DNA of 64,000 nucleotides from Croceicoccus pelagius (GCF_001661915.1 NZ_LYWY01000032.1:186001-250000), one strand, 5' to 3'. Shown: positions 1 to 8,493, numbered from the stretch's first letter. Numbers and translations are program-made. Notes: generated from the letters alone by a model not told the origin.

Positions 1-1
1 T

Positions 2-262
2 CAACAGGTCGCAACGGGCAAGGCGAAGTTCGCCGCGAACTGCGCCTCGTGCCACGGCATGGGCACACTTTCGGCAGGCATCGTGCCCGATCTCAAGCGG
101 TCGGCCGCGCTGTCCGATGCGGACCTGTGGCAGGAAATCGTGATCGGCGGTCTGCTGCAGCAACGCGGCATGGTCAGCTTCAAACAGCGGCTGTCCCCTG
201 AAGAAGCCGAATCGATTCGCGCCTACGTCAGCCGCGAAGCGGCCAGGCGCAAAGCCCCCTGA
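2..262 (+). CDS. C-terminal cytochrome c domain of a PQQ-dependent dehydrogenase (5' part outside window)
   Basis: Only the last 86 codons are present; the reading frame is open to the left edge. A single c-type heme site, CASCH, lies at about residues 14-18 of the visible part, and a GMVSF segment further on can supply the axial methionine. The spacing and the closing SPEEAESIRAYV helix match the tail of the complete quinohemoprotein at 42513-44660 (CSACH, then GMASF, then EADAEAIRAYV). By analogy this is the electron-accepting heme domain of a type II quinohemoprotein alcohol dehydrogenase, periplasmic or membrane-attached. A free-standing cytochrome c cannot be excluded because the upstream part is missing. 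Confidence 0.75.
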   Translation, partial: QQVATGKAKFAANCASCHGMGTLSAGIVPDLKRSAALSDADLWQEIVIGGLLQQRGMVSFKQRLSPEEAESIRAYVSREAARRKAP

Positions 263-347
263 CGGCCCGATACCGACGCATCATCACGCCGCGCGACAGC
301 AATCGTGCGGCATGATCCGTCGTATCTGCGCTATGTCTGAAGAGCGG

Positions 348-374
348 CGGTGGTGGCAGGGCTTGAATCGAACC
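348..374. repeat. Left attachment repeat (attL), remnant of a tRNA 3' end
   Basis: On the minus strand this reads as a tRNA T-loop and acceptor 3' end including CCA. It aligns to 15477-15504, the 3' end of the intact tRNA-Tyr, with 25 identical columns of 28: one missing base and two substitutions. Nothing else of a tRNA follows. A truncated tRNA end at one side and an intact tRNA plus integrase at the other is the usual footprint of tRNA-directed site-specific integration. Confidence 0.75.
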
Positions 375-424
375 GGAAAAATAACGCTTTGATATCAATT
401 CTGTTCTTGGAACGAACAGAGACC

Positions 425-446
425 TTCCCCCACACTCTCCCCCACA
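425..446. repeat. Left-end CCCCCACA repeats, candidate integrase arm sites
   Basis: Two near-identical decamers, TTCCCCCACA (425-434) and CTCCCCCACA (437-446), lie about 50 bp inside the left att repeat. They resemble the five CTCCCACA copies clustered upstream of the integrase gene at 15290-15365. Short repeats at both ends of an element are typical of arm-type sites bound by the N-terminal domain of tyrosine recombinases. The assignment is inferred from position and similarity. Confidence 0.5.
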
Positions 447-653
447 TTTTCGTTCATTTAACGAAGGTTCGGTTCAGCGTTTTGGCCGAAAAGCTGAATA
501 AATGGGCGGTTCCCGAAGCGCCTGAATGCAGCATAATGGCACGCGCTGACACTGTCCAATTGCGAGTTGGCGGCCTGGTCGAAACGTTTCTTTCCCGAAG
601 CCAAATTGGCGGGATCGGAATGCGATGTGAGCGATTGCCGCACAGCAGCATAT

Positions 654-1328
654 TCAAACCACAATAATGCTATCCTCTTCGGTAAAGTCATGCTGTTCGC
701 AGTGAGATTGGGGGCTTGCAACCTTGTTTTCAATCTCCCGCATGACCTCAATCACGTGCGGCTCGGCGCGGGCAAATATCTCCGGATCAATTGCGATACG
801 CAGCCGTTCGGCTCGCTCCTCATCACGGGCGACTAGAAATAGCTCGTCGGTTCCAGCGGCTAGAGAAGCCAGGAGAGGCCAGTCAACACTGATATGGAAA
901 GGGCCTCCAGATCGCTGGTAAGGGGAACTAAGATCAGCATTGCCGTATCGCCGTTCATTAGCATCCACACGGAATTCGAGAGATAGCTCATCATCTACAT
1001 CGCGATTCCGGCCATCGATCTGCCATATGTGCCACATTACATTGGCATAGCCGTTATTGATCTCGAATTGCTGGCTCGAATCCATATACCACGCCGCAGT
1101 AATCCAAGGGTTTTGATAGCTGCCATCACCTGCATCCCATTTGACGTAGCCTTCGGGGCCTTCGCCATCACGTATCCGCATTGTGACCTCGACAAGCCCG
1201 AACGATCCTGCCTTTTGTGAAGAGCAAACAAAGCCAAGCTTTGAACGGACGTGCGCATTTTCATCCTGGCCGGAATGCGCGCACGAAGCGACAAGCAAGC
1301 CTGTCGCCACAACGATCCAGTGCTTCAC
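654..1328 (-). CDS. Putative lipoprotein of unknown function, island cargo
   Basis: The product is 224 residues. The GTG start is supported by a GGGGAGG ribosome binding site five bases upstream. The N-terminus is a short hydrophobic signal ending in the lipobox-like LLVASC, so the mature protein would begin with a lipidated cysteine at residue 16 and sit in the cell envelope. The rest is soluble and acidic, with a WDAGDG segment and many aromatic residues, but matches no family I recognise. It is the left-most island gene, transcribed toward attL, with the two HTH genes upstream on the same strand. Confidence 0.65.
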   Translation of the reverse strand: MKHWIVVATGLLVASCAHSGQDENAHVRSKLGFVCSSQKAGSFGLVEVTMRIRDGEGPEGYVKWDAGDGSYQNPWITAAWYMDSSQQFEINNGYANVMWHIWQIDGRNRDVDDELSLEFRVDANERRYGNADLSSPYQRSGGPFHISVDWPLLASLAAGTDELFLVARDEERAERLRIAIDPEIFARAEPHVIEVMREIENKVASPQSHCEQHDFTEEDSIIVV

Positions 1329-1360
1329 GCCTACCTCCCCTAGAAGATGACCATGACTGG

Positions 1361-1615
1361 CTAGTTTGTAGCCGAAGTTTCCTCAACATTACTGAATTTC
1401 TGGCCGACCGCCTCTGGAACATAGTCTCGATTGCAATTCCTGTTGATCAATTGATGCAAGCTGGCAGTGGTGATGCGTGTTGCTTTGCCGATCTTCACCG
1501 TTTCGAGTTCACCGCTGGAGATCAACTCATAGAGCTTCGTGCGCCCAACGCCGATCATGCGGGCAGCGTCATTGACTCTAACGCAGATCGGCTCGACAGG
1601 TTGCTGAGCACTCAT
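1361..1615 (-). CDS. Excisionase-like helix-turn-helix protein
   Basis: This 84-residue protein carries an N-terminal MerR/excisionase-type winged helix. The pattern VNDAARMIGVGRTKLYELI, then a GELETVKIG wing and a residue run typical of DNA-binding excisionase proteins, is visible. Its start codon overlaps the stop of the upstream AlpA-like gene in an ATGA, so the two are translationally coupled. In P4-type islands such pairs direct excision or control cargo transcription. Whether this one acts as the recombination directionality factor for the distant integrase (14060-15283) is an inference. Confidence 0.7.
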   Translation of the reverse strand: MSAQQPVEPICVRVNDAARMIGVGRTKLYELISSGELETVKIGKATRITTASLHQLINRNCNRDYVPEAVGQKFSNVEETSATN

Positions 1616-1818
1616 TCTGCCGGTTCCTCTTCACGATAGTGAGCGGGATCGGCGATCCAGCGATTAATAGCTGACTCGTGCCAGCCCGCCCCATGGACGC
1701 TGATCTTCACCTGTGACGGGAAAGTCCCCTCGGCGATCTTGCGATAGATGGTAGAGCGGGAAAGGCCGGTACGGTTGAGCACGGTCTTCAAACGGATGAT
1801 GCGTTCAGTATTGGACAT
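1612..1818 (-). CDS. AlpA family phage-type transcriptional regulator
   Basis: The product is 68 residues, the normal size for AlpA proteins. The helix-turn-helix pattern is characteristic: LKTVLNRTGLSRSTIYRKI, then GTFPSQVKI and a final WHESAINRWIADP helix. AlpA proteins activate integrase or excisionase expression in P4-like satellites and genomic islands. It is the first gene of a two-gene unit with the excisionase-like gene (ATGA overlap). It is divergent from the TerB operon across a 387-bp gap and could therefore influence both directions. Confidence 0.8.
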   Translation of the reverse strand: MSNTERIIRLKTVLNRTGLSRSTIYRKIAEGTFPSQVKISVHGAGWHESAINRWIADPAHYREEEPAE

Positions 1819-2205
1819 TGGGCTTTCTCATTCTGACACTGGCAGCCCCTCGGCGGAACATAATGAGAACTTTTTGATGGGACTCAAGGGCTAATTCCGA
1901 GCTAGATCGGCCCAAAGATCATGTCGGCAGCTACAGCGGGAACGCTACGGACATTGCGGGACCGATATGGAAGCAAGCCTTCTCAGAATCTGCCCGCAAA
2001 GATTTTTTCACGTCCATCGACCGCCAAGACTGTAGACGCGATACTTCGAGCAAGGATGCCAACTTTTGCGCTTGCTAAGCCCAATTCCGAGCACGAATCG
2101 TCACGCGGATTGGCCAACGAGATTTGCTAACAGAGGCCGCATCTCACCAATCGACACATTGCCTTTCAGTCTCAATACAATAGCGTATTCTTCGATGCGA
2201 AAGGG
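1819..2205. promoter_or_regulatory. Divergent intergenic region between alpA-like and TerB operons
   Basis: No supported gene lies here. Two features stand out. An inverted repeat, TTCTCATT near 1826 against AATGAGAA near 1863, sits close to the alpA-like start. A TACAAT hexamer (2176-2181), 19 bases after TCGACA (2151-2156), could be a weak promoter for the TerB operon. The sequence is AT-richer than the flanking core. Both assignments are by eye only. Confidence 0.35.
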
Positions 2206-4707
2206 GTGCGGGCATTGAGATTCGTTCGTTGGGTAATCAAGTATTTCCTGTTCTTCTTTGCCTGTATGGTCGTGGTCGCGATTGCGATGACCAATGTGCC
2301 AGCCGGGATTCAAATGCTGTTCGCGTTTGTCACTCCTGGGCTTCTTGTATGGTGGCATGAAAAGCGCCGAGAGAAACGCCTCGCGGAGAAGAACGGCATT
2401 GAGGCCCCAAGTCGTGTAGCTCTGGCGGGCGAAAGCGAGCAGCTCAACCAACCCAAGCCCTACCAGCCAAGGCAAAACAATGCCGAGCTTATCCGGGCTG
2501 GGCAGCAAGCGAGAGCCGAACTTGAAGTAGCGGCGGAGCGAAGATCAGCGGAGAAACTGGCGCGGCAAAGCCAGTCGAACCAATTTCTAGATCAGCATTC
2601 GCAACCAAAAAAACCTAAGGAAAACCCATCAACTAGGTCGCAAGGCTGGGTGCCTAAGGGGCAATCGGTCACGATCGCAGGCCGCACAATCGATGGGATG
2701 GTGTACGTCGGCAAACCACCGCGCATTGGCTCATCCTATTATGGCGAGGTCTGTCGAGCCTACATTGATCCGTCGTTATCCGTTGCGCACGTCGGGACGG
2801 ACAAGAATGGCGACAACATGTCATATTGGCCGGGCTATTCGAGCATCCCTGCCGTTTGCAGAGCCACCTATCTAGATTGGCTTGCGGGTGGGCGACAAGA
2901 CCGGACAATCAACCCTGGCTACATGTTCCTGTTCTTCTATGGTTTGGAGCGGCGGTTTCTGGTCGATGAAGCGCCAGAAAGCGAAAAACGCGACATTCTT
3001 GTCGAGGTAGGGCGACTAAAGGAGTTGTTCAGTACAAATCACTCTGCGCAACGCTATCTTGGAGAATTTATCGATTTAGCGAGCATCATTGTAGACGACG
3101 CCGATTTCAAGAAGCCCATCTACAAAAATTGGGGCTGGGAACTGCCACTGTCCTTGAAGGTCGCATTAGGCGGAGCAATTGCTAACGACATGCCAATTGA
3201 CGCAGATTGGCTTCTGAGCTGGTTCATGTGCCATAATGAAAAGCGCCTTCGCACACCGGCTACACGCTGTGAGAACGAGTTTATGTCATTGTTCAGACAT
3301 AAATTTGCAATCCGCTTTCCTAGCGACCTGACGGTGTCGAAGCCAAGAAAGCACCTAGAATACAGTTACAGGGCCGCATCAGGTGAGTTTGGCGGAAACA
3401 TTCCAATTTCCGCAAACGGGAAGCCTATCCTCGACATCTCCGGCTTACGCAAGCCAGTCGAGATAGCCCAAGAAATCGCAGATGAGGCGATGGATGAACT
3501 CGATAAGTTCAGCCGATATATTGGACGAAATCCAGATGGCCGTGGGACCATTGAAGCACAGGCGCTGCTACCTGCTGAGCTTTGGAGCCTGTTCCCGTCG
3601 AGCGAGTTGGAAGAACTCAAGGACTGGGCGCGCGAGCAAGTAGCGGCGGGCGGCCTGGTCCCGGCACTTGATGTGATTTCGCGCCTGGAAGGAGAAAAGC
3701 CGGAGAAGCTCGGCAAGCGGAACTTGACTGGCGCAGCGGATGCACTCGCCCGTATCGGATTCGGTATGGCTCCAGACCCAAGATTTTCGCTGCGTGGACC
3801 GAAGATCGACGAGCCCGTTGTGATCTTCGAACTCGGCGAGCCGATCGAACAGCTTGAAGACGTCTCCCCGGCCTATCGAACCGAATTGTTCGAACTAGCG
3901 CTGGCGACCTTCGTCGCACATGCCGACAGCAAAATTGTGGAAGCCGAACGCAGAGCACTCCGTGAAAAGATCGAAGCGGTTGGCGGCCTGACTGAGCTTG
4001 AGAGAAAGCGTCTCTACGCCAACCTCGAATGGTATCTCGATGTTCCGCCCGACATGTCATGGCTGCGGAGCAAGCTGAAAGACGCAGACGCTGAACATCA
4101 CCTCGCCTTGCGCGCTGCGGTAGTCGCGATAGCCCACGCTGACAGCGTGATTCAGTCTGAAGAAGTGGCTTGCATCGAAAAGATCTACAAGGCTCTGGGG
4201 ATCGATGCTGGCCTCGTTTACGCCGACCTCCATGCTGGCGACGTGCCAGACGGCCCTGTTCGCGTCAAAGCCGCCGAAGCTGAAGCACCAGGCGAACAAA
4301 TACCGGACGAGCCGAAAGCCAAAGCCGCTTCGCTCGATGCAGCGCGTATTGCCGCTATTCGAAATGACACCGAGCGCGTCTCAAGCGTACTCGGCGAGAT
4401 TTTTTCGACCGACGAAGACGTGAGCGACGAGGCCACCGCAGCAAATGCTCTTCCATCATCAATGGCTGGCCTCGCTCCCAAGCACGCGATGCTTGTGGAG
4501 CAGATAATCCAGCGCGAACACTGGACTGGCGAAGAGTTTGACGAGATCGCCGGTAAGCAAGGGCTCATGCCCTCTGGCGCGCTTGAGGTAGTCAATGAGT
4601 GGGCTTTCGATAAATTCGATGAACCATTGCTCGATGAATATGACGGATATGACGTATCACCGGACATAACCGCTACGTTGAGAGCCGAAATGGCGAAGGG
4701 GGATTAG
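2206..4707 (+). CDS. Membrane-anchored TerB_N/TerB/TerB_C protein
   Basis: This protein is about 833 residues. Two hydrophobic segments near residues 10-30 and 36-50 anchor it in the membrane. A charged, coiled-coil-like stretch follows (about 55-125), then a TerB_N domain (about 148-290; IAGRTIDGMVYVG, SYWPGYSSI, LDWLAGGR, FLFFYGLERR). A tandem TerB-like helical region (about 555-670) carries the repeated motif AHADSxI twice. The C-terminal TerB_C segment has EVVNEWAFDKFDEPLL. The TerB fold binds metal and is associated with stress and DNA-processing complexes. The start is a GTG directly abutting AAGGGG; an in-frame TTG at 2215 has better spacing. It is the first gene of a three-gene operon, three bases before the ATPase. 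Confidence 0.85.
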   Translation: MRALRFVRWVIKYFLFFFACMVVVAIAMTNVPAGIQMLFAFVTPGLLVWWHEKRREKRLAEKNGIEAPSRVALAGESEQLNQPKPYQPRQNNAELIRAGQQARAELEVAAERRSAEKLARQSQSNQFLDQHSQPKKPKENPSTRSQGWVPKGQSVTIAGRTIDGMVYVGKPPRIGSSYYGEVCRAYIDPSLSVAHVGTDKNGDNMSYWPGYSSIPAVCRATYLDWLAGGRQDRTINPGYMFLFFYGLERRFLVDEAPESEKRDILVEVGRLKELFSTNHSAQRYLGEFIDLASIIVDDADFKKPIYKNWGWELPLSLKVALGGAIANDMPIDADWLLSWFMCHNEKRLRTPATRCENEFMSLFRHKFAIRFPSDLTVSKPRKHLEYSYRAASGEFGGNIPISANGKPILDISGLRKPVEIAQEIADEAMDELDKFSRYIGRNPDGRGTIEAQALLPAELWSLFPSSELEELKDWAREQVAAGGLVPALDVISRLEGEKPEKLGKRNLTGAADALARIGFGMAPDPRFSLRGPKIDEPVVIFELGEPIEQLEDVSPAYRTELFELALATFVAHADSKIVEAERRALREKIEAVGGLTELERKRLYANLEWYLDVPPDMSWLRSKLKDADAEHHLALRAAVVAIAHADSVIQSEEVACIEKIYKALGIDAGLVYADLHAGDVPDGPVRVKAAEAEAPGEQIPDEPKAKAASLDAARIAAIRNDTERVSSVLGEIFSTDEDVSDEATAANALPSSMAGLAPKHAMLVEQIIQREHWTGEEFDEIAGKQGLMPSGALEVVNEWAFDKFDEPLLDEYDGYDVSPDITATLRAEMAKGD

Positions 4708-4710
4708 TTC

Positions 4711-6015
4711 ATGTCGAGACTGAAGCCGCGCGAACGCGACGCTATTGTTCAGGCGCTACGCGCGGGGGTTGTTCCCAAATTGGGACTTCGGCACATCCAG
4801 GTCGGACGAGCGCGTGAGATCGAAGAACTCGTCAAGGATATGGACCGGATCGCCGATGGCGGTTCAGCCATTCGTTTCATCATCGGCGAGTATGGCTCCG
4901 GCAAGACCTTCTTCATGAACCTGATCCGGCTTGTGGCGCTCGAAAAGGGACTGGTCGTCATGTTTGCAGACCTTGCCCCGGATCGACGCATCCACGCGAC
5001 CGGCGGGCAAGCACGGGGCCTCTACGCAGAGATGGCGCGAAACCTTGCCACCCGTACCAAGCCGGATGGCGGTGCATTGCCAAGTGTTGTCGAGCGGTTT
5101 GTCAGCCAGGCCCAGCACGATGCCGAGGCTCAAGAACAATCGACAGATGACATCATTCGCCAGCGCCTTGCCCATTTCGAGGAGCTGACAGGAGGCTTCG
5201 ACTTCGCGCAGGTGATCCGCCGGTATTGGGAGGGACATGAAACCGGCGATGAAGAACTGAAATCGGCAGCAATTCGATGGCTGCGCGGCGAATTTGCTAC
5301 GAAAACCGATGCTCGCAAGGCTCTGGGTGTTCGCACAATCGTCAATGACGCCAGCGTCTACGATCACCTCAAACTGATGTCGGCATTTGTTTGTGAAGCG
5401 GGCTACAAGGGCCTGCTCGTTGGCCTTGACGAGATGGTCAACCTTTACAAGCTGACTTCATCGCAGGCCCGCAATGCCAACTATGAGCAAATCCTGCGCA
5501 TCCTGAACGACGTTCTGCAAGGAAGCGCGGAGAACCTTGGGTTCCTCATGGGAGGAACGCCGGAATTCCTCATGAATACGCGGCGCGGCCTCTACAGCTA
5601 TGAGGCTCTCCAGTCTCGCCTTGCAGAGAACACCTTTGCGCGTGACGGACTGGTCGATCTCTCCGGGCCGGTCATTCGACTGGCCAGCCTTACGCCTGAA
5701 GATTTGTTCGTGCTTCTGGCCAACATTCGCGCCGTTATGCAGGGCGATGAAGCAATCCTGCCAGACAACGCCTTGGAAGCGTTCATGGCGCACTGCTCGG
5801 ACAGGATCGGGGAGGCCTATTTCAGAACCCCTCGAAACACAGTCACGGCATTCGTGAATCTTCTGGCGGTGCTCGAACAAAACCCCGGCGTCGAATGGTC
5901 GGACCTCATCGAAGAACTCGACGTGGTGGAGGATTCTGGTGATGACATGAGCGACGTGGATGAGAGCGTTGGCGCTGTTCCCGAGAGCGACGAGCTAGCC
6001 AGCTTCCGACTGTGA
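4711..6015 (+). CDS. BREX-type P-loop ATPase (DUF2791, BrxD-like)
   Basis: The product is 434 residues. Walker A is GEYGSGKT (about 59-66) and Walker B is LLVGLDE (about 235-241). The GGTPEF sensor-like segment and the long helical C-terminus are those of the BREX ATP-binding DUF2791 family, whose best-known member is BrxD of type 2 BREX. ATP-driven remodelling of a DNA-bound complex is the expected role. The last 40 residues are strongly acidic. A good AGGGGG site precedes the ATG by eight bases, and the stop overlaps the helicase start (GTGA). No PglZ, PglX methylase or BrxC is nearby, so a canonical BREX role is not supported. Confidence 0.85.
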   Translation: MSRLKPRERDAIVQALRAGVVPKLGLRHIQVGRAREIEELVKDMDRIADGGSAIRFIIGEYGSGKTFFMNLIRLVALEKGLVVMFADLAPDRRIHATGGQARGLYAEMARNLATRTKPDGGALPSVVERFVSQAQHDAEAQEQSTDDIIRQRLAHFEELTGGFDFAQVIRRYWEGHETGDEELKSAAIRWLRGEFATKTDARKALGVRTIVNDASVYDHLKLMSAFVCEAGYKGLLVGLDEMVNLYKLTSSQARNANYEQILRILNDVLQGSAENLGFLMGGTPEFLMNTRRGLYSYEALQSRLAENTFARDGLVDLSGPVIRLASLTPEDLFVLLANIRAVMQGDEAILPDNALEAFMAHCSDRIGEAYFRTPRNTVTAFVNLLAVLEQNPGVEWSDLIEELDVVEDSGDDMSDVDESVGAVPESDELASFRL

Positions 6016-8186
6016 GCGCGGCGTTCGACAAGCTGGCTCGACCGATCCAGAAATGGATTCGTCAGCAAGGCTGGAAGGAATTGCGCGATATTCAGGCGCG
6101 CGCAACGCACGTGCTTATGGACGGCAATCGTGACCTGATTGTCGCCGCCAGCACCGCCGGAGGCAAGACTGAAGCCGCGTTTCTCCCGCTACTGTCCCAA
6201 GTGCTCGATGAACCCAGTGAGGACACCGGATTCGATGTTTTGTATGTCGCGCCGCTGAAGGCGCTCATCACCGATCAGGCGCGCCGACTTGTAGACATTT
6301 GTCGCGATACAGACTTGCCTATCACGCCGTGGCATGGCGACGTTTCGTCATCGGTGAAGGCTAAGGCTACCAAGCGACCGAGGGGCGTGCTGTTAATCAC
6401 CCCGGAGTCCCTTGAAGCGCTATTCATTCGACGCGGATTGGAGATTCCGAGGCTGTTTGGATCAACGCGCGCAGTCATTCTCGATGAATTGCATTCGGTC
6501 CTCGACAGTGAGCGCGGCATCCAGATGCGTTCGCTTCTAACGCGCCTCGAAATTGCTCTAGGGAGACCTATTCGCCGGGTTGGTTTGTCGGCCACACTCG
6601 GAGATATGGAGTTGGCGAAGGCTTATCTTCGTCCTGACAGCCCAAGTGAAGTCGAACAGGTCATTGCCGAGGGCGGATCAGCCGAATTGCAGCTTCAGCT
6701 CCGTGGCTACGTTGCTGGTGACAAGGACGATGAAGGCCCTTCAGCGACGGATGCCATTGCGCAGCACCTATTCGAACACCTGAGAGGCAGCGACAATCTT
6801 GTCTTTGGCGGTGCGCGTCAGGCAGTTGAAATCTACTCAGATCGGTTGCGCGCGCTTTGCGAAAAGGAACACCTGCCGCAGGAGTTTTACCCTCACCACG
6901 CCAGCCTATCGCGCGAGCATCGAGACTTCGTCGAACGTCGCCTGAAAGATGGTACTGCGCCGACGACTGCCATCTGCACTTCCACGCTGGAACTGGGAAT
7001 TGATATTGGCGATGTGACCTGTGTCGGCCAGATTGGCGCACCGTTCAGCGTCGCATCACTCAGGCAAAGGCTTGGCAGATCAGGGCGGCGACCGGGCAAG
7101 CCAGCCATCCTTCGACAATACGCAGTCGAGGCGAAGCTTACGTCGACGAGCAATTTCTCGGACCGTCTTCGCCTAGGCATGGTGCGGGCCATTGCGATGG
7201 TCGAATTGCTTTTGGAAGGCTGGTGCGAACCGCCGCAACGCGAGGCCCTGCACCTCTCGACCCTCGTTCACCAAATCCTCTCGGTGATCGCCGAGAGGGG
7301 CGGAATACGTGCGCAACAACTATACGGGATTCTCTGCCAAGTCGGACCATTCCGCCAGGTCGATACACAGTTGTTTCTGGATGTCCTGCGAGCGCTCGGG
7401 CAACCCGAGGTCGCGCTCATTGAGCAAGCCAGCGATGGCCTTCTATTGCTCGGTGCCAATGGCGAGAAGCTGGTTGAGCACTATAGCTTCTATGCCGTGT
7501 TCCAGACACCCGAGGAATACCGGCTGATTTCCGGCGGTAAGGAGCTTGGAACACTCCCCATCGACAACATGATTGCGCCCGGAATGCTTCTCATTTTTTC
7601 GGGCAGGCGCTGGCTGGTGCAGGAAGTTCTCGACCGGGATCGTGTCATCCTAGTTGCACCGGCGAAAGCCGGAGTGCCGCCCATCTTTGGGGGCGACCCT
7701 GGCAACATCCATGACCGGGTGATCCAGCGTATGTTCGATGTTCTGAAGGGAAATAAGCGCCCGATCTACCTTGATGCGACTGCGCTGGTGCTACTCGACG
7801 AGGCACGCAGCAATTACGGCCAACTACAATTTAACCCCGGAAGGATTGCGCAGCTAAGCGACAACGCTGCTGTCATAGCGACGAAGTCGGGTTCCGTTCG
7901 GACAACGACCCTAGCACTCGCCCTTCGCGCGAGCGGCTTTACCGTGCAGACACACGACGGGTTTCTCGAAGTGTTCGGAAAGGACGAAAGCCCGGATTTG
8001 ATTGACGCACTTTCGGCCCTGGCAGATGGCAAAGAGGTGGACCTATTTGCGCATTCGCCGAACCTGTTGTTCGAGAAATTCCATCCTCACTTGACGGAGG
8101 AATTGCTGCAAAGAGATGCCTTGTCCGCTCACCTAGACGCTAGCGGAATGGCTGAGTTGACCCGCTCAATTTTAGGACGGGACTAG
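6012..8186 (+). CDS. Lhr-like superfamily 2 DEAD/DEAH helicase (BrxHI-like)
   Basis: The product is 724 residues with a GTG start overlapping the upstream stop. Superfamily 2 motifs are in order: motif I AASTAGGKT (45-53), motif Ib TPESLEAL, motif II DELH (159-162), motif III SAT (194-196), and motif VI QRLGRSGR (353-360). The region after the second RecA domain (about 400-720) resembles the Lhr/BrxHI tail and has no visible nuclease motif. Lhr-type enzymes are 3'-5' nucleic-acid helicases. Pairing with a DUF2791 ATPase matches the brxD-brxHI pair of type 2 BREX. The gene closes the operon; only 28 bases separate it from the convergent traD. Confidence 0.9.
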   Translation: MSAAFDKLARPIQKWIRQQGWKELRDIQARATHVLMDGNRDLIVAASTAGGKTEAAFLPLLSQVLDEPSEDTGFDVLYVAPLKALITDQARRLVDICRDTDLPITPWHGDVSSSVKAKATKRPRGVLLITPESLEALFIRRGLEIPRLFGSTRAVILDELHSVLDSERGIQMRSLLTRLEIALGRPIRRVGLSATLGDMELAKAYLRPDSPSEVEQVIAEGGSAELQLQLRGYVAGDKDDEGPSATDAIAQHLFEHLRGSDNLVFGGARQAVEIYSDRLRALCEKEHLPQEFYPHHASLSREHRDFVERRLKDGTAPTTAICTSTLELGIDIGDVTCVGQIGAPFSVASLRQRLGRSGRRPGKPAILRQYAVEAKLTSTSNFSDRLRLGMVRAIAMVELLLEGWCEPPQREALHLSTLVHQILSVIAERGGIRAQQLYGILCQVGPFRQVDTQLFLDVLRALGQPEVALIEQASDGLLLLGANGEKLVEHYSFYAVFQTPEEYRLISGGKELGTLPIDNMIAPGMLLIFSGRRWLVQEVLDRDRVILVAPAKAGVPPIFGGDPGNIHDRVIQRMFDVLKGNKRPIYLDATALVLLDEARSNYGQLQFNPGRIAQLSDNAAVIATKSGSVRTTTLALALRASGFTVQTHDGFLEVFGKDESPDLIDALSALADGKEVDLFAHSPNLLFEKFHPHLTEELLQRDALSAHLDASGMAELTRSILGRD

Positions 8187-8214
8187 CATACCAATTGCCG
8201 TTCGGACTGCGCCC

Positions 8215-8493
8215 CTATCCATCATTCGATTGCTCAGCCTCGAACTCCCGCTTGCCCTTGCGCCGGAACAGCACCAGCGCCTGCGCTCCGTCTGGCCCGC
8301 GCAGCTTGGCAGCGACGGTGAGAAACGCGCCGTAGAGCGCGGCGCGGTCATCGTCGGTCAGCTCGACCAGATCGGCCTTGGCGACGAGGCCGCCCAGCTC
8401 GATCAGTTGCCGCGTCCGCTCGCGTCGTTTGACCTGCCATTCGCGCATGTCGGTTCGCGCCTTTGCCGCTTCAAGCCGATGCCGCGCCGCCAT
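8215..8493 (-). CDS. traD: Conjugal transfer protein TraD (Ti-type)
   Basis: The product is 92 residues from the chosen ATG, which lies 23 bases inside the end of traC. The core RRERTRQLIELGGLVAKA followed by LTDDDRAALYGAFL is diagnostic of the small Ti-plasmid TraD family, an accessory protein of the relaxosome. It is unrelated to the F-plasmid coupling protein of the same name. The frame stays open upstream to 8652, but the segment before this start is low-complexity and overlaps traC. Its job is inferred from family and location: helping TraA act at oriT. Confidence 0.8.
   Translation of the reverse strand: MAARHRLEAAKARTDMREWQVKRRERTRQLIELGGLVAKADLVELTDDDRAALYGAFLTVAAKLRGPDGAQALVLFRRKGKREFEAEQSNDG

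Larger units (their letters stand above)
263..653. other. Gene-free stretch holding the left island border
   Basis: No convincing coding sequence is present; the short open frames here have no ribosome binding site and no recognisable product. The stretch holds the left tRNA-end repeat (348-374) and two C-rich CCCCCACA repeats (425-446) resembling those beside the integrase gene. It is the junction between chromosomal DNA and the integrated island. Confidence 0.6.

Noticed and set aside
1921-2130. Possible 69-residue gene in the alpA/TerB gap
   Set aside because: No ribosome binding site, no family resemblance; the region is better explained as a divergent promoter region.
2206-8186. Canonical BREX locus
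   Set aside because: PglZ, PglX/BrxX and BrxC are absent from the window on either side; only the ATPase and helicase families are shared.
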